Positions 37,017-44,689 of a stretch of 64,000 bases of DNA are shown here, piece after piece. Source of the DNA: Hyphomonadaceae bacterium (GTDB taxonomy: Bacteria > Pseudomonadota > Alphaproteobacteria > Caulobacterales > Aquidulcibacteraceae); NCBI GenBank assembly GCA_023384105.1, contig JAHDXR010000003.1, positions 248,001-312,000 on the forward strand. The letters run 5' to 3'. Every line of letters begins with the position of its first letter. Position 1 is the stretch's first letter. The notes under the pieces were generated by a model that made no database searches, was not told the DNA's origin, and saw only the letters and a program-made list of their open reading frames with translations. The translations under genes were made by a program, and so were the position numbers.

Positions 37017-38358
37017 GGACACCATCGTCGCGCTGGCCTCCGGCGCGGGCCGCGCCGGCGTCGCGGTGATCCGGCTGTCCGGGCCTGCCGCCGGCGACGT
37101 CCTGCGCGCGCTGACCGACCGCGACCTGCCCAGGCCGCGCGTCGCCGCCCGCATGGCGTTCTGCGCGCCGGACGGCGGCCTTTCGCTCGATGACGGACTG
37201 GCGCTCTGGTTTCCCGCCCCCCACAGCTTCACAGGCGAGGACGTCGCCGAGCTGCATATCCATGGCGGCCCGGCGGTGATCGCCGCCATCATCGACGCCT
37301 GCCTCAGCCGGCTTGGCGTGCGCGTGGCGGAGCCCGGCGAGTACACCCGTCGCGCCTTCGAGAACGGCAAGCTCGATCTGGCCGAAGCCGAGGGCCTGGC
37401 GGACCTCGTGGACGCCGAAACCGAAGGCCAGCGCCGCCAGGCGCTGCGCCAGCGCCGCGGCGCTCTGAGCGCCGTCTATGAGGGCTGGCGGAGCCGTCTG
37501 ATCGAGGCGGCGGCGCTGATCGAGGCCGAGATCGATTTCCCGGACGAGGACCTGCCGGGCGCGCTTTCCCGTCGCGCCGGCCCGCTGCTCCAGGCGCTCG
37601 CCGCCGACATGGCCCGCCACCTCGACGACGCCCATCGCGGCGAGCGCATCCGCGACGGCTATCGCATCGCCATCGTGGGCCCGCCCAATGCCGGCAAGTC
37701 GAGCCTGCTGAACGCGCTGGCCCAGCGCGAGGCGGCCATCGTCAGCGACATCCCCGGCACGACCCGCGACGTGGTCGAGGTGCGCCTGGTGCTGGCCGGC
37801 TACCCGGTCTGGATCGCCGACACCGCCGGGCTGCGCGAAGCGGCGGACGCCATCGAGGCGGAAGGCGTGCGCCGGGCGCTGGCGCGGGCCGAGGAGGCGG
37901 ATCTGCGGATCGGCGTGGTGGAAGCGGGGGCCGATGTCCCCGGCTCCGTCCGCAGCGTCCTGGGACCCAATGATATCCTCGTCCGCTCCAAGCTCGACCT
38001 CCATGGACCGCCGGCGTCTCGCCGGCAGGCGGCGGCGTTGGCCGGCGAGACGCCGGCGGTCCATATCAGCGCTACGACCGGCGAAGGGTTGCGCGACCTC
38101 GAGGAACTGCTGGCGCGTCGCGTCGCCGAAGCGCTCGGCCGCGAAGAGGCGCCGGTGCTGACGCGGGCGCGTCACCGGCGGCTGGTGGAGGCGGCGCGGG
38201 CGGCGCTTCAGCGCGCGATCCCGGCGCTCGATCGGGGGCCGGAACTGGCGGCGGAGGACGTGCGCATCGCCGCCGATCAGATCGGCCGCCTGACCGGCCG
38301 CATCGACGTCGAAGATCTGCTCGACGAGATCTTTTCGAGCTTCTGCATCGGCAAATGA
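37009..38358 (+). CDS. mnmE: tRNA modification GTPase MnmE with an in-frame repeat insertion
   Basis: 449 residues, an ordinary length. MnmE works with MnmG to place carboxymethylaminomethyl (or related) groups on wobble uridine 34. The N-terminal folate-binding domain (1-115), helical domain, and G domain with G1 GPPNAGKSS (224-232), G2 TTRD (251-254) and G3 DTAG (271-274) are clear. G4 is unusual: RSKLD (326-330) instead of NKxD. Between G4 and G5 (ISATTGEGL from 353) lie residues 332-352, encoded by palindromic element G. The C-terminal CIGK needed for modification is intact. Because the total length is normal, the element may have replaced a variable loop. Confidence 0.95.
   Translation: MKPDTIVALASGAGRAGVAVIRLSGPAAGDVLRALTDRDLPRPRVAARMAFCAPDGGLSLDDGLALWFPAPHSFTGEDVAELHIHGGPAVIAAIIDACLSRLGVRVAEPGEYTRRAFENGKLDLAEAEGLADLVDAETEGQRRQALRQRRGALSAVYEGWRSRLIEAAALIEAEIDFPDEDLPGALSRRAGPLLQALAADMARHLDDAHRGERIRDGYRIAIVGPPNAGKSSLLNALAQREAAIVSDIPGTTRDVVEVRLVLAGYPVWIADTAGLREAADAIEAEGVRRALARAEEADLRIGVVEAGADVPGSVRSVLGPNDILVRSKLDLHGPPASRRQAAALAGETPAVHISATTGEGLRDLEELLARRVAEALGREEAPVLTRARHRRLVEAARAALQRAIPALDRGPELAAEDVRIAADQIGRLTGRIDVEDLLDEIFSSFCIGK
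38002..38064. repeat. Palindromic element copy G inside mnmE, in frame
   Basis: 38003-38064 consists of perfect 24-bp arms (starting ATGGACCGCCGG) around a 14-base loop. Relative to the other copies both arms carry the same paired change (GTCCCGCC to GTCTCGCC on the left, its complement on the right). With one extra base it supplies 21 codons, from HGPPASRR to GETPAVH, between the G4 and G5 motifs of the GTPase domain. No stop or frameshift results. Confidence 0.9.
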
Positions 38359-38388
38359 AACCGCGCGAAAACCCGCATGAAATGCGGC

Positions 38389-38436
38389 GTTTCACGCGAA
38401 ACTGGTGAAAGTGCGTTAGCGAGTTTCGCGTGAAAA
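38389..38436. promoter_or_regulatory. parS: Two inverted parS-like sites between mnmE and mnmG
   Basis: GTTTCACGCGAAAC (38389-38402) matches GTTTCACGTGAAAC at 13 of 14 positions. GTTTCGCGTGAAAA (38423-38436) matches at 12 and is nearly the reverse complement of the first. Together they could also form a hairpin with a loop of about 20 bases after mnmE, so a terminator role is an alternative. The position near parAB and 9.3 kb from the candidate origin favours ParB binding. Confidence 0.5.
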
Positions 38437-38448
38437 CAAGACGCCGAT

Positions 38449-38482
38449 CTTGGACCGCCGGCGAGGACGCTGGCGGTCCAAG
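38449..38482. repeat. Palindromic element copy H (degenerate hairpin)
   Basis: CTTGGACCGCC and GGCGGTCCAAG flank a 12-base centre. It looks like a reduced and mutated version of the same palindromic family, lacking the core. It lies 40 bp before the mnmG start. Confidence 0.65.
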
Positions 38483-38521
38483 AGTGACGCCGCTCCGCGC
38501 CTCCTATATGAACCCCAGCAT

Positions 38522-40507
38522 ATGAACCCAGAGCGCTCCTACGACGTCATCGTCATCGGCGGCGGCCATGCCGGCTGCGAGGCAGCAGCGGCGGCTGCGC
38601 GCCTGGGCGCGCGCACGCTGCTGCTCACGCACAAGCTCGAAACCATCGGCGAGATGAGCTGCAACCCGGCCATCGGCGGCCTGGGCAAAGGCCACCTGGT
38701 CCGCGAGATCGACGCGCTGGACGGCGTCATGGGCCGCGTCGCCGACGCCGCGGGAATCCAGTTCCGCCTGCTCAACCGTTCCAAGGGCCCCGCCGTGCGC
38801 GGGCCGCGGGCGCAGTCGGACCGGAAGCTCTATCGCCAGGCCATGCAGGCCGCGCTGGCGGCGCAGGGGGGCCTGACGATCGAGGCGGCGGCGGTGGAGG
38901 ACTTGATCCTGGTTTCTTCCCCCGCGCACGAGGGAAGTGGCCGCGCCGGAGGCGCGGTCGAAGGGGGCGGCGCGAGCCCCCTTGGTCAGCCCGCTGCGCG
39001 GCCTGACAGATCCCCCGTAAACGGGGGAGCAAAGCAGTACGTCGCAGGCGTCGCCACCGCCGATGGCCGGACGTTCACCGCCCCCCGCGTCGTCCTCACC
39101 ACCGGCACGTTCCTGAAGGGCGTGATCCATATCGGCGACAGGCGCATCCCCGCCGGCCGCCATGGCGAGGCGCCGGCGGTCGGCCTGTCGGATCGGCTCT
39201 ACGCGGCCGGCTTCGCCATGGGCCGGCTCAAGACCGGCACGCCGGCGCGCCTCCAATCCAGCTCGATCGACTGGGCTTCGCTGGAGCTGCAGCACGGCGA
39301 CGAGGAGCCCTCGCCGTTCTCGTTTCTGACCGAGCGGATCGCCAATCCGCAGGTGGCCTGCGGCGTCACCTATACGAACGAAGCGACGCATCGGATCATC
39401 GAACAATCGCTGTCGAAGAGCGCCGTCTATTCCGGTGCGATCAGCGGGCGGGGGCCGCGCTACTGCCCGTCGATCGAAGACAAGGTCGTGCGCTTCGCCG
39501 AGAAGACCGCGCACCAGATCTTCCTCGAACCGGAAGGGCTTGACGACGACACCGTCTATCCGAACGGCATCTCGACATCGCTGCCGGAGGACGTGCAGGA
39601 GCGCTTCATCCGCACCATCCCGGGGCTGGAGAACGCCGTCATCAAGCGCCACGCCTACGCGATCGAGTACGACTACGTCGATCCGCGCGAGCTGATGCCG
39701 ACGCTGGAGACCAAGCGCATCAAGGGCCTCTATCTCGCCGGCCAGATCAACGGCACGACCGGTTACGAGGAGGCGGCGGCGCAAGGACTGATCGCCGGCC
39801 TCAACGCGGCGCGCGCGGCGTCCGGAGCAGGGCCGTTCGAGATCACGCGGGCCGAGGGCTATATCGGCGTGATGATCGACGACCTCGTCACGCGCGGCGT
39901 CACCGAGCCCTATCGCATGTTCACTTCGCGCGCCGAGTATCGGCTCTCGCTGCGCGCCGACAACGCCGACCAGCGCCTCACGCCAAAGGGCGTCGCGCTC
40001 GGCTGCGTGGGTGCGGAGCGGGCGCGCAAATTCGCAGATAAAATGCGGGAAATCGAGACGGCGCGCGCGCTGGCGAAATCGCTGCAGCTCACGCCGGCGC
40101 AAGCGCAGGCGCGCGGCCTCGTCGTGAACCAGGACGGCCAGCGGCGCGATGCGCTGCAGCTGCTCGCCTATCCTTCGATAGGCTACGACCGGCTTGCCGC
40201 GATCTGGCCCGAACTCGGCGCGCTCAGCCGTCAGGCGCGCGAGCAGCTCGAGATCGACGCGATGTACTCAGGCTATCTCGAACGCCAGGCGCTCGATGTC
40301 GAAGCCTTCAAGCGCGACGAGGATCTGCGCCTTTCGCCCGATCTCGATTACGCCGGCGTCGGCGGTCTCTCGAACGAAGTGCGCGAGAAGCTCGCCGCCG
40401 CGCGGCCTGTCACGCTGGGCCAAGCCTCGCGCATCGAAGGCGTCACGCCCGGCGCACTCACCGCTTTGCTTGCGCATGTGAAGCGCGAAAACAGGAAACG
40501 TGCATGA
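38522..40507 (+). CDS. mnmG: MnmG (GidA) with a 41-residue in-frame repeat insertion
   Basis: 661 residues from ATG 38522; the family is usually about 620-630. MnmG is the FAD-binding partner of MnmE in wobble uridine 34 modification. The FAD motif [14 protein letters not shown] is at 9-22; [26 protein letters not shown] and [25 protein letters not shown] are family signatures, as is [18 protein letters not shown] further on. Residues 132-172 (SSPAHEGSG to NGGAKQ) are not typical of the family and are encoded by hairpin-rich DNA between VEDLILV and [12 protein letters not shown]. The stop overlaps the next gene by four bases (ATGA). Confidence 0.95.
   Translation: MNPERSYDVIVIGGGHAGCEAAAAAARLGARTLLLTHKLETIGEMSCNPAIGGLGKGHLVREIDALDGVMGRVADAAGIQFRLLNRSKGPAVRGPRAQSDRKLYRQAMQAALAAQGGLTIEAAAVEDLILVSSPAHEGSGRAGGAVEGGGASPLGQPAARPDRSPVNGGAKQYVAGVATADGRTFTAPRVVLTTGTFLKGVIHIGDRRIPAGRHGEAPAVGLSDRLYAAGFAMGRLKTGTPARLQSSSIDWASLELQHGDEEPSPFSFLTERIANPQVACGVTYTNEATHRIIEQSLSKSAVYSGAISGRGPRYCPSIEDKVVRFAEKTAHQIFLEPEGLDDDTVYPNGISTSLPEDVQERFIRTIPGLENAVIKRHAYAIEYDYVDPRELMPTLETKRIKGLYLAGQINGTTGYEEAAAQGLIAGLNAARAASGAGPFEITRAEGYIGVMIDDLVTRGVTEPYRMFTSRAEYRLSLRADNADQRLTPKGVALGCVGAERARKFADKMREIETARALAKSLQLTPAQAQARGLVVNQDGQRRDALQLLAYPSIGYDRLAAIWPELGALSRQAREQLEIDAMYSGYLERQALDVEAFKRDEDLRLSPDLDYAGVGGLSNEVREKLAAARPVTLGQASRIEGVTPGALTALLAHVKRENRKRA
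38915..39037. repeat. Multi-hairpin repeat inserted in frame in mnmG
   Basis: 123 bp, exactly 41 codons. It contains several inverted repeats in series: CTTCCC/GGGAAG, CCGCGCC/GGCGCGG, GGGGGC/GCCCCC and CCCCCGT/ACGGGGG. The start CTTCCCCCGC..GAGGGAAG resembles the intergenic repeat at 40855-40960 (CTTCCCCGC..CGAGGGAGC). It differs from element G in mnmE, so two repeat families have entered adjacent genes. Confidence 0.8.
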
Positions 40508-40854
40508 TGCTCGCGCGCGATACGCTGTTCATTCTCAGGGCGCCGTTCGAGGACGCTGTGCTCGAAGGGAAATGGTTCTGCGCCGCGTGCGCGACTATGG
40601 AGGGGGCGCTGCTCGCCAACCCGCACTGGGCCACGCACATCGATGTGAAGCGCATGCCGTTTCCGCGGCCGCGCCACGAGATGATCGTGCTGATCGGCGA
40701 GGAGAACCAGTCGATGCCGGTGCTGGTGCTGGCCGACGGCGCCAAGCCGCCGCCCGACGCCAAGCAGTTCGAGGGCCGCTACTATCTCGACGAGCCCAAG
40801 CCGATCGCCCGCTACCTCGCCGCGACCTATGGCGGAGCAGGGCCGCACCCGTGA
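40504..40854 (+). CDS. DUF3088 family protein
   Basis: 116 residues. It starts [20 protein letters not shown], has a CAAC pair ([10 protein letters not shown], about 25-34) in the place of a thioredoxin-like active site, then [33 protein letters not shown], which is characteristic of DUF3088. The family has a probable thioredoxin/GST-N fold. A redox role is possible, but the motif is not a canonical CPxC. It overlaps the mnmG stop (ATGA) and so is part of the mnmE-mnmG transcription unit. The function is unknown. Confidence 0.82.
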   Translation: MMLARDTLFILRAPFEDAVLEGKWFCAACATMEGALLANPHWATHIDVKRMPFPRPRHEMIVLIGEENQSMPVLVLADGAKPPPDAKQFEGRYYLDEPKPIARYLAATYGGAGPHP

Positions 40855-40960
40855 GGCTGAGGCGTCTTCATGCTTCCCCGCAAGCGAGGGAGCTGCCGAG
40901 CGGAGCGAGGCTGAGGGGGGCGTCGCCGGCCTCCCTGTTCGCCGCAGGCGTTGACGCCCT
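40855..40960. repeat. Intergenic repeat between the DUF3088 gene and rsmG
   Basis: AGGCTGAGG occurs at 40854-40862 and 40908-40916 as a direct repeat around a CTTCCCCGC..GCGAGGGAG hairpin. The later part is GC-rich without an open frame. It resembles the hairpin element inside mnmG in sequence style and in its CTTCCCC/GAGGGA arms. Confidence 0.55.
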
Positions 40961-41590
40961 ATGACCTACGGCCCGGCCGAGTTCCAGGCGGCGCTCGATG
41001 TTTCACAGGAAACCATGGAACGTTTGGAAGCCTTCCGCCGGCTGCTGGCGGAGTGGTCCGAGCGTATCAACCTGATCGGCCCGAAGGAGCTTGAGCTGTT
41101 CTGGCCGCGCCATGCCCTGGACAGCGCCCAACTGCTGCGGTTCGCCCCAGAGGCGAAAAAGTGGGTGGATTTAGGTTCGGGGGCGGGCTTCCCGGCGCTG
41201 GTGCTGGCCTGCTTCCTCAAGGATCGGCCGGGCGCCAGCGTCCACATGGTGGAGGCGACCGGCAAGAAGGCGCGTTTCCTTCGGGCGGTAGCCGACGAAC
41301 TCGCGCTGCCGGCGAAGGTGTTCAACTGCCGTATCGAGGCGTTCCAGGCCGGCGAAGGCCCGTATGACGTGGTTACCGCGCGTGCGCTGGCGCCCTTGAA
41401 CCGACTCATCCCCTATGCGAAGCCGATTCTCGATCGCGGCGCGATCGGGCTCTTCCCAAAAGGCGCGAACCTCGACGCCGAGCTGGCCGCCGCGAAAGAC
41501 GTCCTGGATGGTGGGGCGTACCGGGCAGACGTGCTGGAGAGCCTGAGCGATCCGCGCGGCCGCATTGTTCGCATAACAAAGGCCCGCTGA
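40961..41590 (+). CDS. rsmG: 16S rRNA (guanine-527-N7)-methyltransferase
   Basis: 209 residues. RsmG (GidB) methylates G527 of 16S rRNA using S-adenosylmethionine. The N-terminal LLAEWSERINLIGPKELELFWPRHALDS is the family signature. Motif I is WVDLGSGAGFPALVLA (about 68-83), followed by HMVEATGKKARFLRAV and VVTARALAPLNRLIPY. It lies between mnmG and parA in the widely conserved mnmG-rsmG-parA-parB order. A parS-like sequence lies within its first 20 codons. Confidence 0.97.
   Translation: MTYGPAEFQAALDVSQETMERLEAFRRLLAEWSERINLIGPKELELFWPRHALDSAQLLRFAPEAKKWVDLGSGAGFPALVLACFLKDRPGASVHMVEATGKKARFLRAVADELALPAKVFNCRIEAFQAGEGPYDVVTARALAPLNRLIPYAKPILDRGAIGLFPKGANLDAELAAAKDVLDGGAYRADVLESLSDPRGRIVRITKAR
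40999..41014. promoter_or_regulatory. parS: parS-like site inside rsmG
   Basis: TGTTTCACAGGAAACC matches TGTTTCACGTGAAACA at 13 of 16 positions (12 of 14 in the core 41000-41013). It lies in coding sequence, so part of the match may be constrained by codons. Confidence 0.4.
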
Positions 41591-41622
41591 TCGCTCTCGG
41601 CTCCGCAAAGGAGTTAGGGGAC

Positions 41623-42411
41623 ATGCGCGCTTTGGCGATCGCCAACCAGAAGGGCGGCGTGGGCAAGACGACGACCGCCATCAACCTTGGCACCGCGCTG
41701 GCGGCCGCCGGGAAGGGGGTTCTGATCTTCGACACCGATCCGCAGGGCAATGCCTCGACCGGTCTCGACATCCATCCGCACGACCGCAGCGTCACCAGCT
41801 ACGACGTGCTCGTCGGCCAGCTGCCGCTGGCGAAAGCAATCCTGCCGACGAAGGTGCCGCAGCTCTACATCACGCCCGGCGACGCGCGCTTGTCGGGTGT
41901 CGAAGGCGAACTGATGGGCGAAGCGCAGCCGCAGTTTTTCCTGCGCAACGCGATCGAACAATTCCGCGCGGAGCAGACGCTCGGCGTCGATTACGTCCTG
42001 ATCGATTGCCCGCCGTCGTTGAACGTTCTGACGGTGAATGCGCTCACCGCGGCCGATGGCGTGCTGGTGCCGCTGCAGACGGAATACTTCGCGCTCGAAG
42101 GCCTCGCGCAATTGCTCGCCACCATCAATGCGGTGAAGGCGAACCTCAATCCGGCGCTCGATATTCAAGGCGTCGTGCTCACCATGTACGACAAGCGCAC
42201 CACGCTTTCGGATCAAGTGGCGCAAGAGGTGAGGGCGCACTTCCCGGACAAGGTCTATGAGACGGTGATCCCGCGCAACGTGCGCATCAGCGAGGCGCCG
42301 AGTCACGGACTGCCCGCGATCATCTACGATCAGAACGCCGCCGGCAGCAAAGCCTACATCAAGCTTGCCAAGGAGCTGATCGATCGCGAGCGGATGCTCA
42401 ACGCTGCGTAG
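41623..42411 (+). CDS. parA: Chromosome partitioning ATPase ParA
   Basis: 262 residues. ParA dimerises on ATP, binds DNA non-specifically and moves ParB-parS complexes. The deviant Walker A is NQKGGVGKTTTAINL (8-22), with DTDPQGNAST (Walker A prime), DYVLIDCPPSLNVLTVNAL (Walker B) and QTEYFALEGLAQLL following. It is a Soj-type chromosomal ParA without an N-terminal DNA-binding domain. An AAGGAG ribosome-binding site precedes the ATG. parB follows after 90 bp. Confidence 0.98.
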   Translation: MRALAIANQKGGVGKTTTAINLGTALAAAGKGVLIFDTDPQGNASTGLDIHPHDRSVTSYDVLVGQLPLAKAILPTKVPQLYITPGDARLSGVEGELMGEAQPQFFLRNAIEQFRAEQTLGVDYVLIDCPPSLNVLTVNALTAADGVLVPLQTEYFALEGLAQLLATINAVKANLNPALDIQGVVLTMYDKRTTLSDQVAQEVRAHFPDKVYETVIPRNVRISEAPSHGLPAIIYDQNAAGSKAYIKLAKELIDRERMLNAA

Positions 42412-42433
42412 TGAATAAGCGGGAAATTTTTAC

Positions 42434-42456
42434 TGGTGGGCAAGGATTTCCCACCA
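42434..42456. other. Hairpin between parA and parB
   Basis: TGGTGGG (42434-42440) pairs with CCCACCA (42450-42456) around a nine-base AT-containing loop, followed by AAGTTTTAAG. It may be a weak terminator or an attenuator that sets the ParA:ParB ratio. The surrounding 42412-42501 is the AT-richest part of the locus. No parS match was seen in it. Confidence 0.45.
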
Positions 42457-42501
42457 AAGTTTTAAGCATACCGAATCGGGTCGGGTGCAGGAGACGGGAC
42501 G

Positions 42502-43602
42502 ATGAGCGAGTTTGCGAGAAGGGGATTGGGACGCGGCCTCTCGGCTTTGCTCGGCGAACCCGTGCGCACCGAACCGCCGCGCCCCGCCAACAGCTTCGCG
42601 CCGCAACCGCAGCCGCAACCGCAGCCCGAACCGCCGCGCGCGCCGATCGAGCCGCCGCGCAATGTGTTCGAGCTGCCGATCACCAGCGCGCCGCCGCAGC
42701 CGGCGCCCGCGCCTACTCCGGCCGCGCCGCCTGTTGTGAACGAAGCGCCGGCCACGCCGCCGGCCGCGCCTGCTTCCGCTGCGACGCCCGCGCCGGCTCA
42801 AGCCGCTGCGCCTGAAAGCGGCCCGCGCTCGGTCCCGATCGATCTGGTGCAGCGCAATCCGCACCAGCCGCGCAAGCATTTCGACGAAGCCGACCTGGGC
42901 GACCTCGCCGGTTCGATCCGCACGCACGGCGTGCTGCAGCCGATCCTGGTGCGCCCGATCGCCGGCGGCAAATACGAGATCGTCGCCGGCGAACGCCGCT
43001 GGCGCGCGGCGCAGCGCGCGGGCCTGCACGTCATCCCGGCGGTGATCCGCGAGCTCGACGAAGTCGAAGTGCTCGAGATCGCCATCGTCGAGAACGTCCA
43101 GCGCACGGATCTGAACCCGATCGAAGAAGCGCAAGGCTTCCAGGCGCTGATCGACCGCTTCGGCCGCACGCAGGAAGAGATCGCCGAAGCGGTCGGCAAG
43201 TCGCGCCCGCACATCGCCAACATGCTGCGGCTGCTGAAGCTGCCGGACGATTTGCAGGAGATGGTGCGCGACGGCCGCCTGAGCGCCGGCCACGCGCGCG
43301 CGATCCTGACGGCGCCCGATCCGCACGGCCTGGCGCGGCGCGCCATCGCGGAAGGGCTCAACGTCCGCGAAGTCGAGCGCATCGCCCAGCAGGCCAAGGA
43401 CGAAAAGCACGGCCCGCGCGTCACGCCCGGCGCGGTCGAGACCAAGAGCGCCGACACTCGCGCGCTGGAGCAATCGCTCTCCAACGCGCTCGGCCTCGAC
43501 GTCACGATCACCGACAAAGCCGGCGCCGGCGAAGTGAAGATCGCCTACAAGACGCTGGAGCAGCTCGACGACGTGATCCGCCGCTTGCGCGGCGGGTTCT
43601 GA
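42502..43602 (+). CDS. parB: Chromosome partitioning protein ParB with a long Pro/Ala-rich linker
   Basis: 366 residues. ParB is a CTPase clamp that loads at parS and spreads. The N-terminal ParA-activating peptide is RRGLGRGLSALLGE (6-19). A low-complexity Pro/Gln/Ala-rich linker spans about residues 20-108, longer than in most ParBs. The catalytic core has LVQRNPHQPRKHF, the C-motif GERRWRAA (163-170), ENVQRTDLNPIEEAQGFQ and the HTH region TQEEIAEAVGKSRPHIANML, which reads parS. The C-terminal dimerisation domain ends in the conserved VIRRLRGGF. It ends only three bases from a convergent stop. Confidence 0.97.
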   Translation: MSEFARRGLGRGLSALLGEPVRTEPPRPANSFAPQPQPQPQPEPPRAPIEPPRNVFELPITSAPPQPAPAPTPAAPPVVNEAPATPPAAPASAATPAPAQAAAPESGPRSVPIDLVQRNPHQPRKHFDEADLGDLAGSIRTHGVLQPILVRPIAGGKYEIVAGERRWRAAQRAGLHVIPAVIRELDEVEVLEIAIVENVQRTDLNPIEEAQGFQALIDRFGRTQEEIAEAVGKSRPHIANMLRLLKLPDDLQEMVRDGRLSAGHARAILTAPDPHGLARRAIAEGLNVREVERIAQQAKDEKHGPRVTPGAVETKSADTRALEQSLSNALGLDVTITDKAGAGEVKIAYKTLEQLDDVIRRLRGGF

Positions 43603-43605
43603 ACG

Positions 43606-44562
43606 TCAAGTCCCGGAGACGGCTGCGCCCTCCAGAAACGCGCGCACCGCCGCGCGCGTTTCGTCGGAGCGCCCTACGAGCAGGTGGCCGCCGTTCTCGA
43701 AGAGCACCAGCCGGGCGTTAGGGATTCGGCTGGCGCTGTATTCCGCCGCCGGAGCCGTATTGAACAGGTCGTCGCGGGCGGAGATCGCCAAGGTTGGCGC
43801 GCCGATGTGCTCCAGCGGCCGCGCGCGCAGGTCTCCCATGCTGTCGATGTTGATGCCGCGCATCCGCGCGGAAAGCGGCTGCATCGCCGCTAATATCTCC
43901 GCAACGCGCCGCCTTTCTGCGGCCGGCGCATCCGCAACGATCTGGGGCGGCACGCCGACAAATCGCACAAGTGCGGACGGCGCCATGCGCTCAGCCGCCC
44001 ACCACGCGAAGTCCCCGCCGTTATTGACGGCCCAGAACGCAAACGCATTGCCGCGGTTCTCTACGATCCTCACCGGATCATCCGGCGAATAAGACGCCGG
44101 CACGATCAGGATCAGCGCGCGCACCTTCTCCGGATGTCGCAGCGCCAATTCCATCGCCGAGAGCGCGCCGGCCGAAACGCCGAGTACCATGGCCTGCGGA
44201 ATCTCCAGCGCATCCATGAGCGCGGCGTGCGCATCCGCCTGGGCCTCCGCCGACGCCTCTTCCGGCTCTAGCGTTCGCAGGTAACCGAAGCGAGAGGGCG
44301 CGATGATCCGGAATTCCTCGCCCACCAGGTTCGCCCCGAGGCTGAGCCCCTGGTCGTAGCCGCCGCCGGCGCCGTGAATCGAGAACAGGGGCGGTCCTTC
44401 GCCGCGCTCGCCATATTCGATCAAACCTGCGCGGGTTTCGATGAGCTGTCCGCCATCGCGCGCGGCCGCGCGCGCACGCTCAAGATTGCGACGGAATTGG
44501 ACGGAAACCGCCGCCGCGACGATGACGGCCGCCACGAACGCCCACATCAAAAACCGGCCCAT
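43606..44562 (-). CDS. Alpha/beta hydrolase with N-terminal membrane anchor
   Basis: 318 residues from ATG 44562 (MGRFLMWAFVAAVIVAAAVS), giving one N-terminal membrane helix or uncleaved signal. The hydrolase core has PPLFSIHGAGGGYDQGL (oxyanion His-Gly), the nucleophile Ser in VLGVSAGALSAMELAL, an acid in LAISARDDLFNTA, and His in FENGGHLLVGRSDE. The substrate is not predictable. It is convergent with parB with only three bases between stops, and divergent from the aminotransferase gene. Confidence 0.9.
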   Translation of the reverse strand: MGRFLMWAFVAAVIVAAAVSVQFRRNLERARAAARDGGQLIETRAGLIEYGERGEGPPLFSIHGAGGGYDQGLSLGANLVGEEFRIIAPSRFGYLRTLEPEEASAEAQADAHAALMDALEIPQAMVLGVSAGALSAMELALRHPEKVRALILIVPASYSPDDPVRIVENRGNAFAFWAVNNGGDFAWWAAERMAPSALVRFVGVPPQIVADAPAAERRRVAEILAAMQPLSARMRGINIDSMGDLRARPLEHIGAPTLAISARDDLFNTAPAAEYSASRIPNARLVLFENGGHLLVGRSDETRAAVRAFLEGAAVSGT

Positions 44563-44689
44563 CGCGCGTCCGCCAATGAAATCGGCCCACACTGAGCCCG
44601 TAACTCCGGCGCCTCGTTGACGCCGATCAAGTTTTGCAGCGCCGCAACGGCGCTTGCGCGAGCGGCCATGTCGGTTTCCATTATCCCGC

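Noticed and set aside
38450-38521. Upstream in-frame extension of mnmG
   Set aside because: It would translate the palindromic element H, and no MnmG starts that way; ATG 38522 gives the canonical N-terminus.
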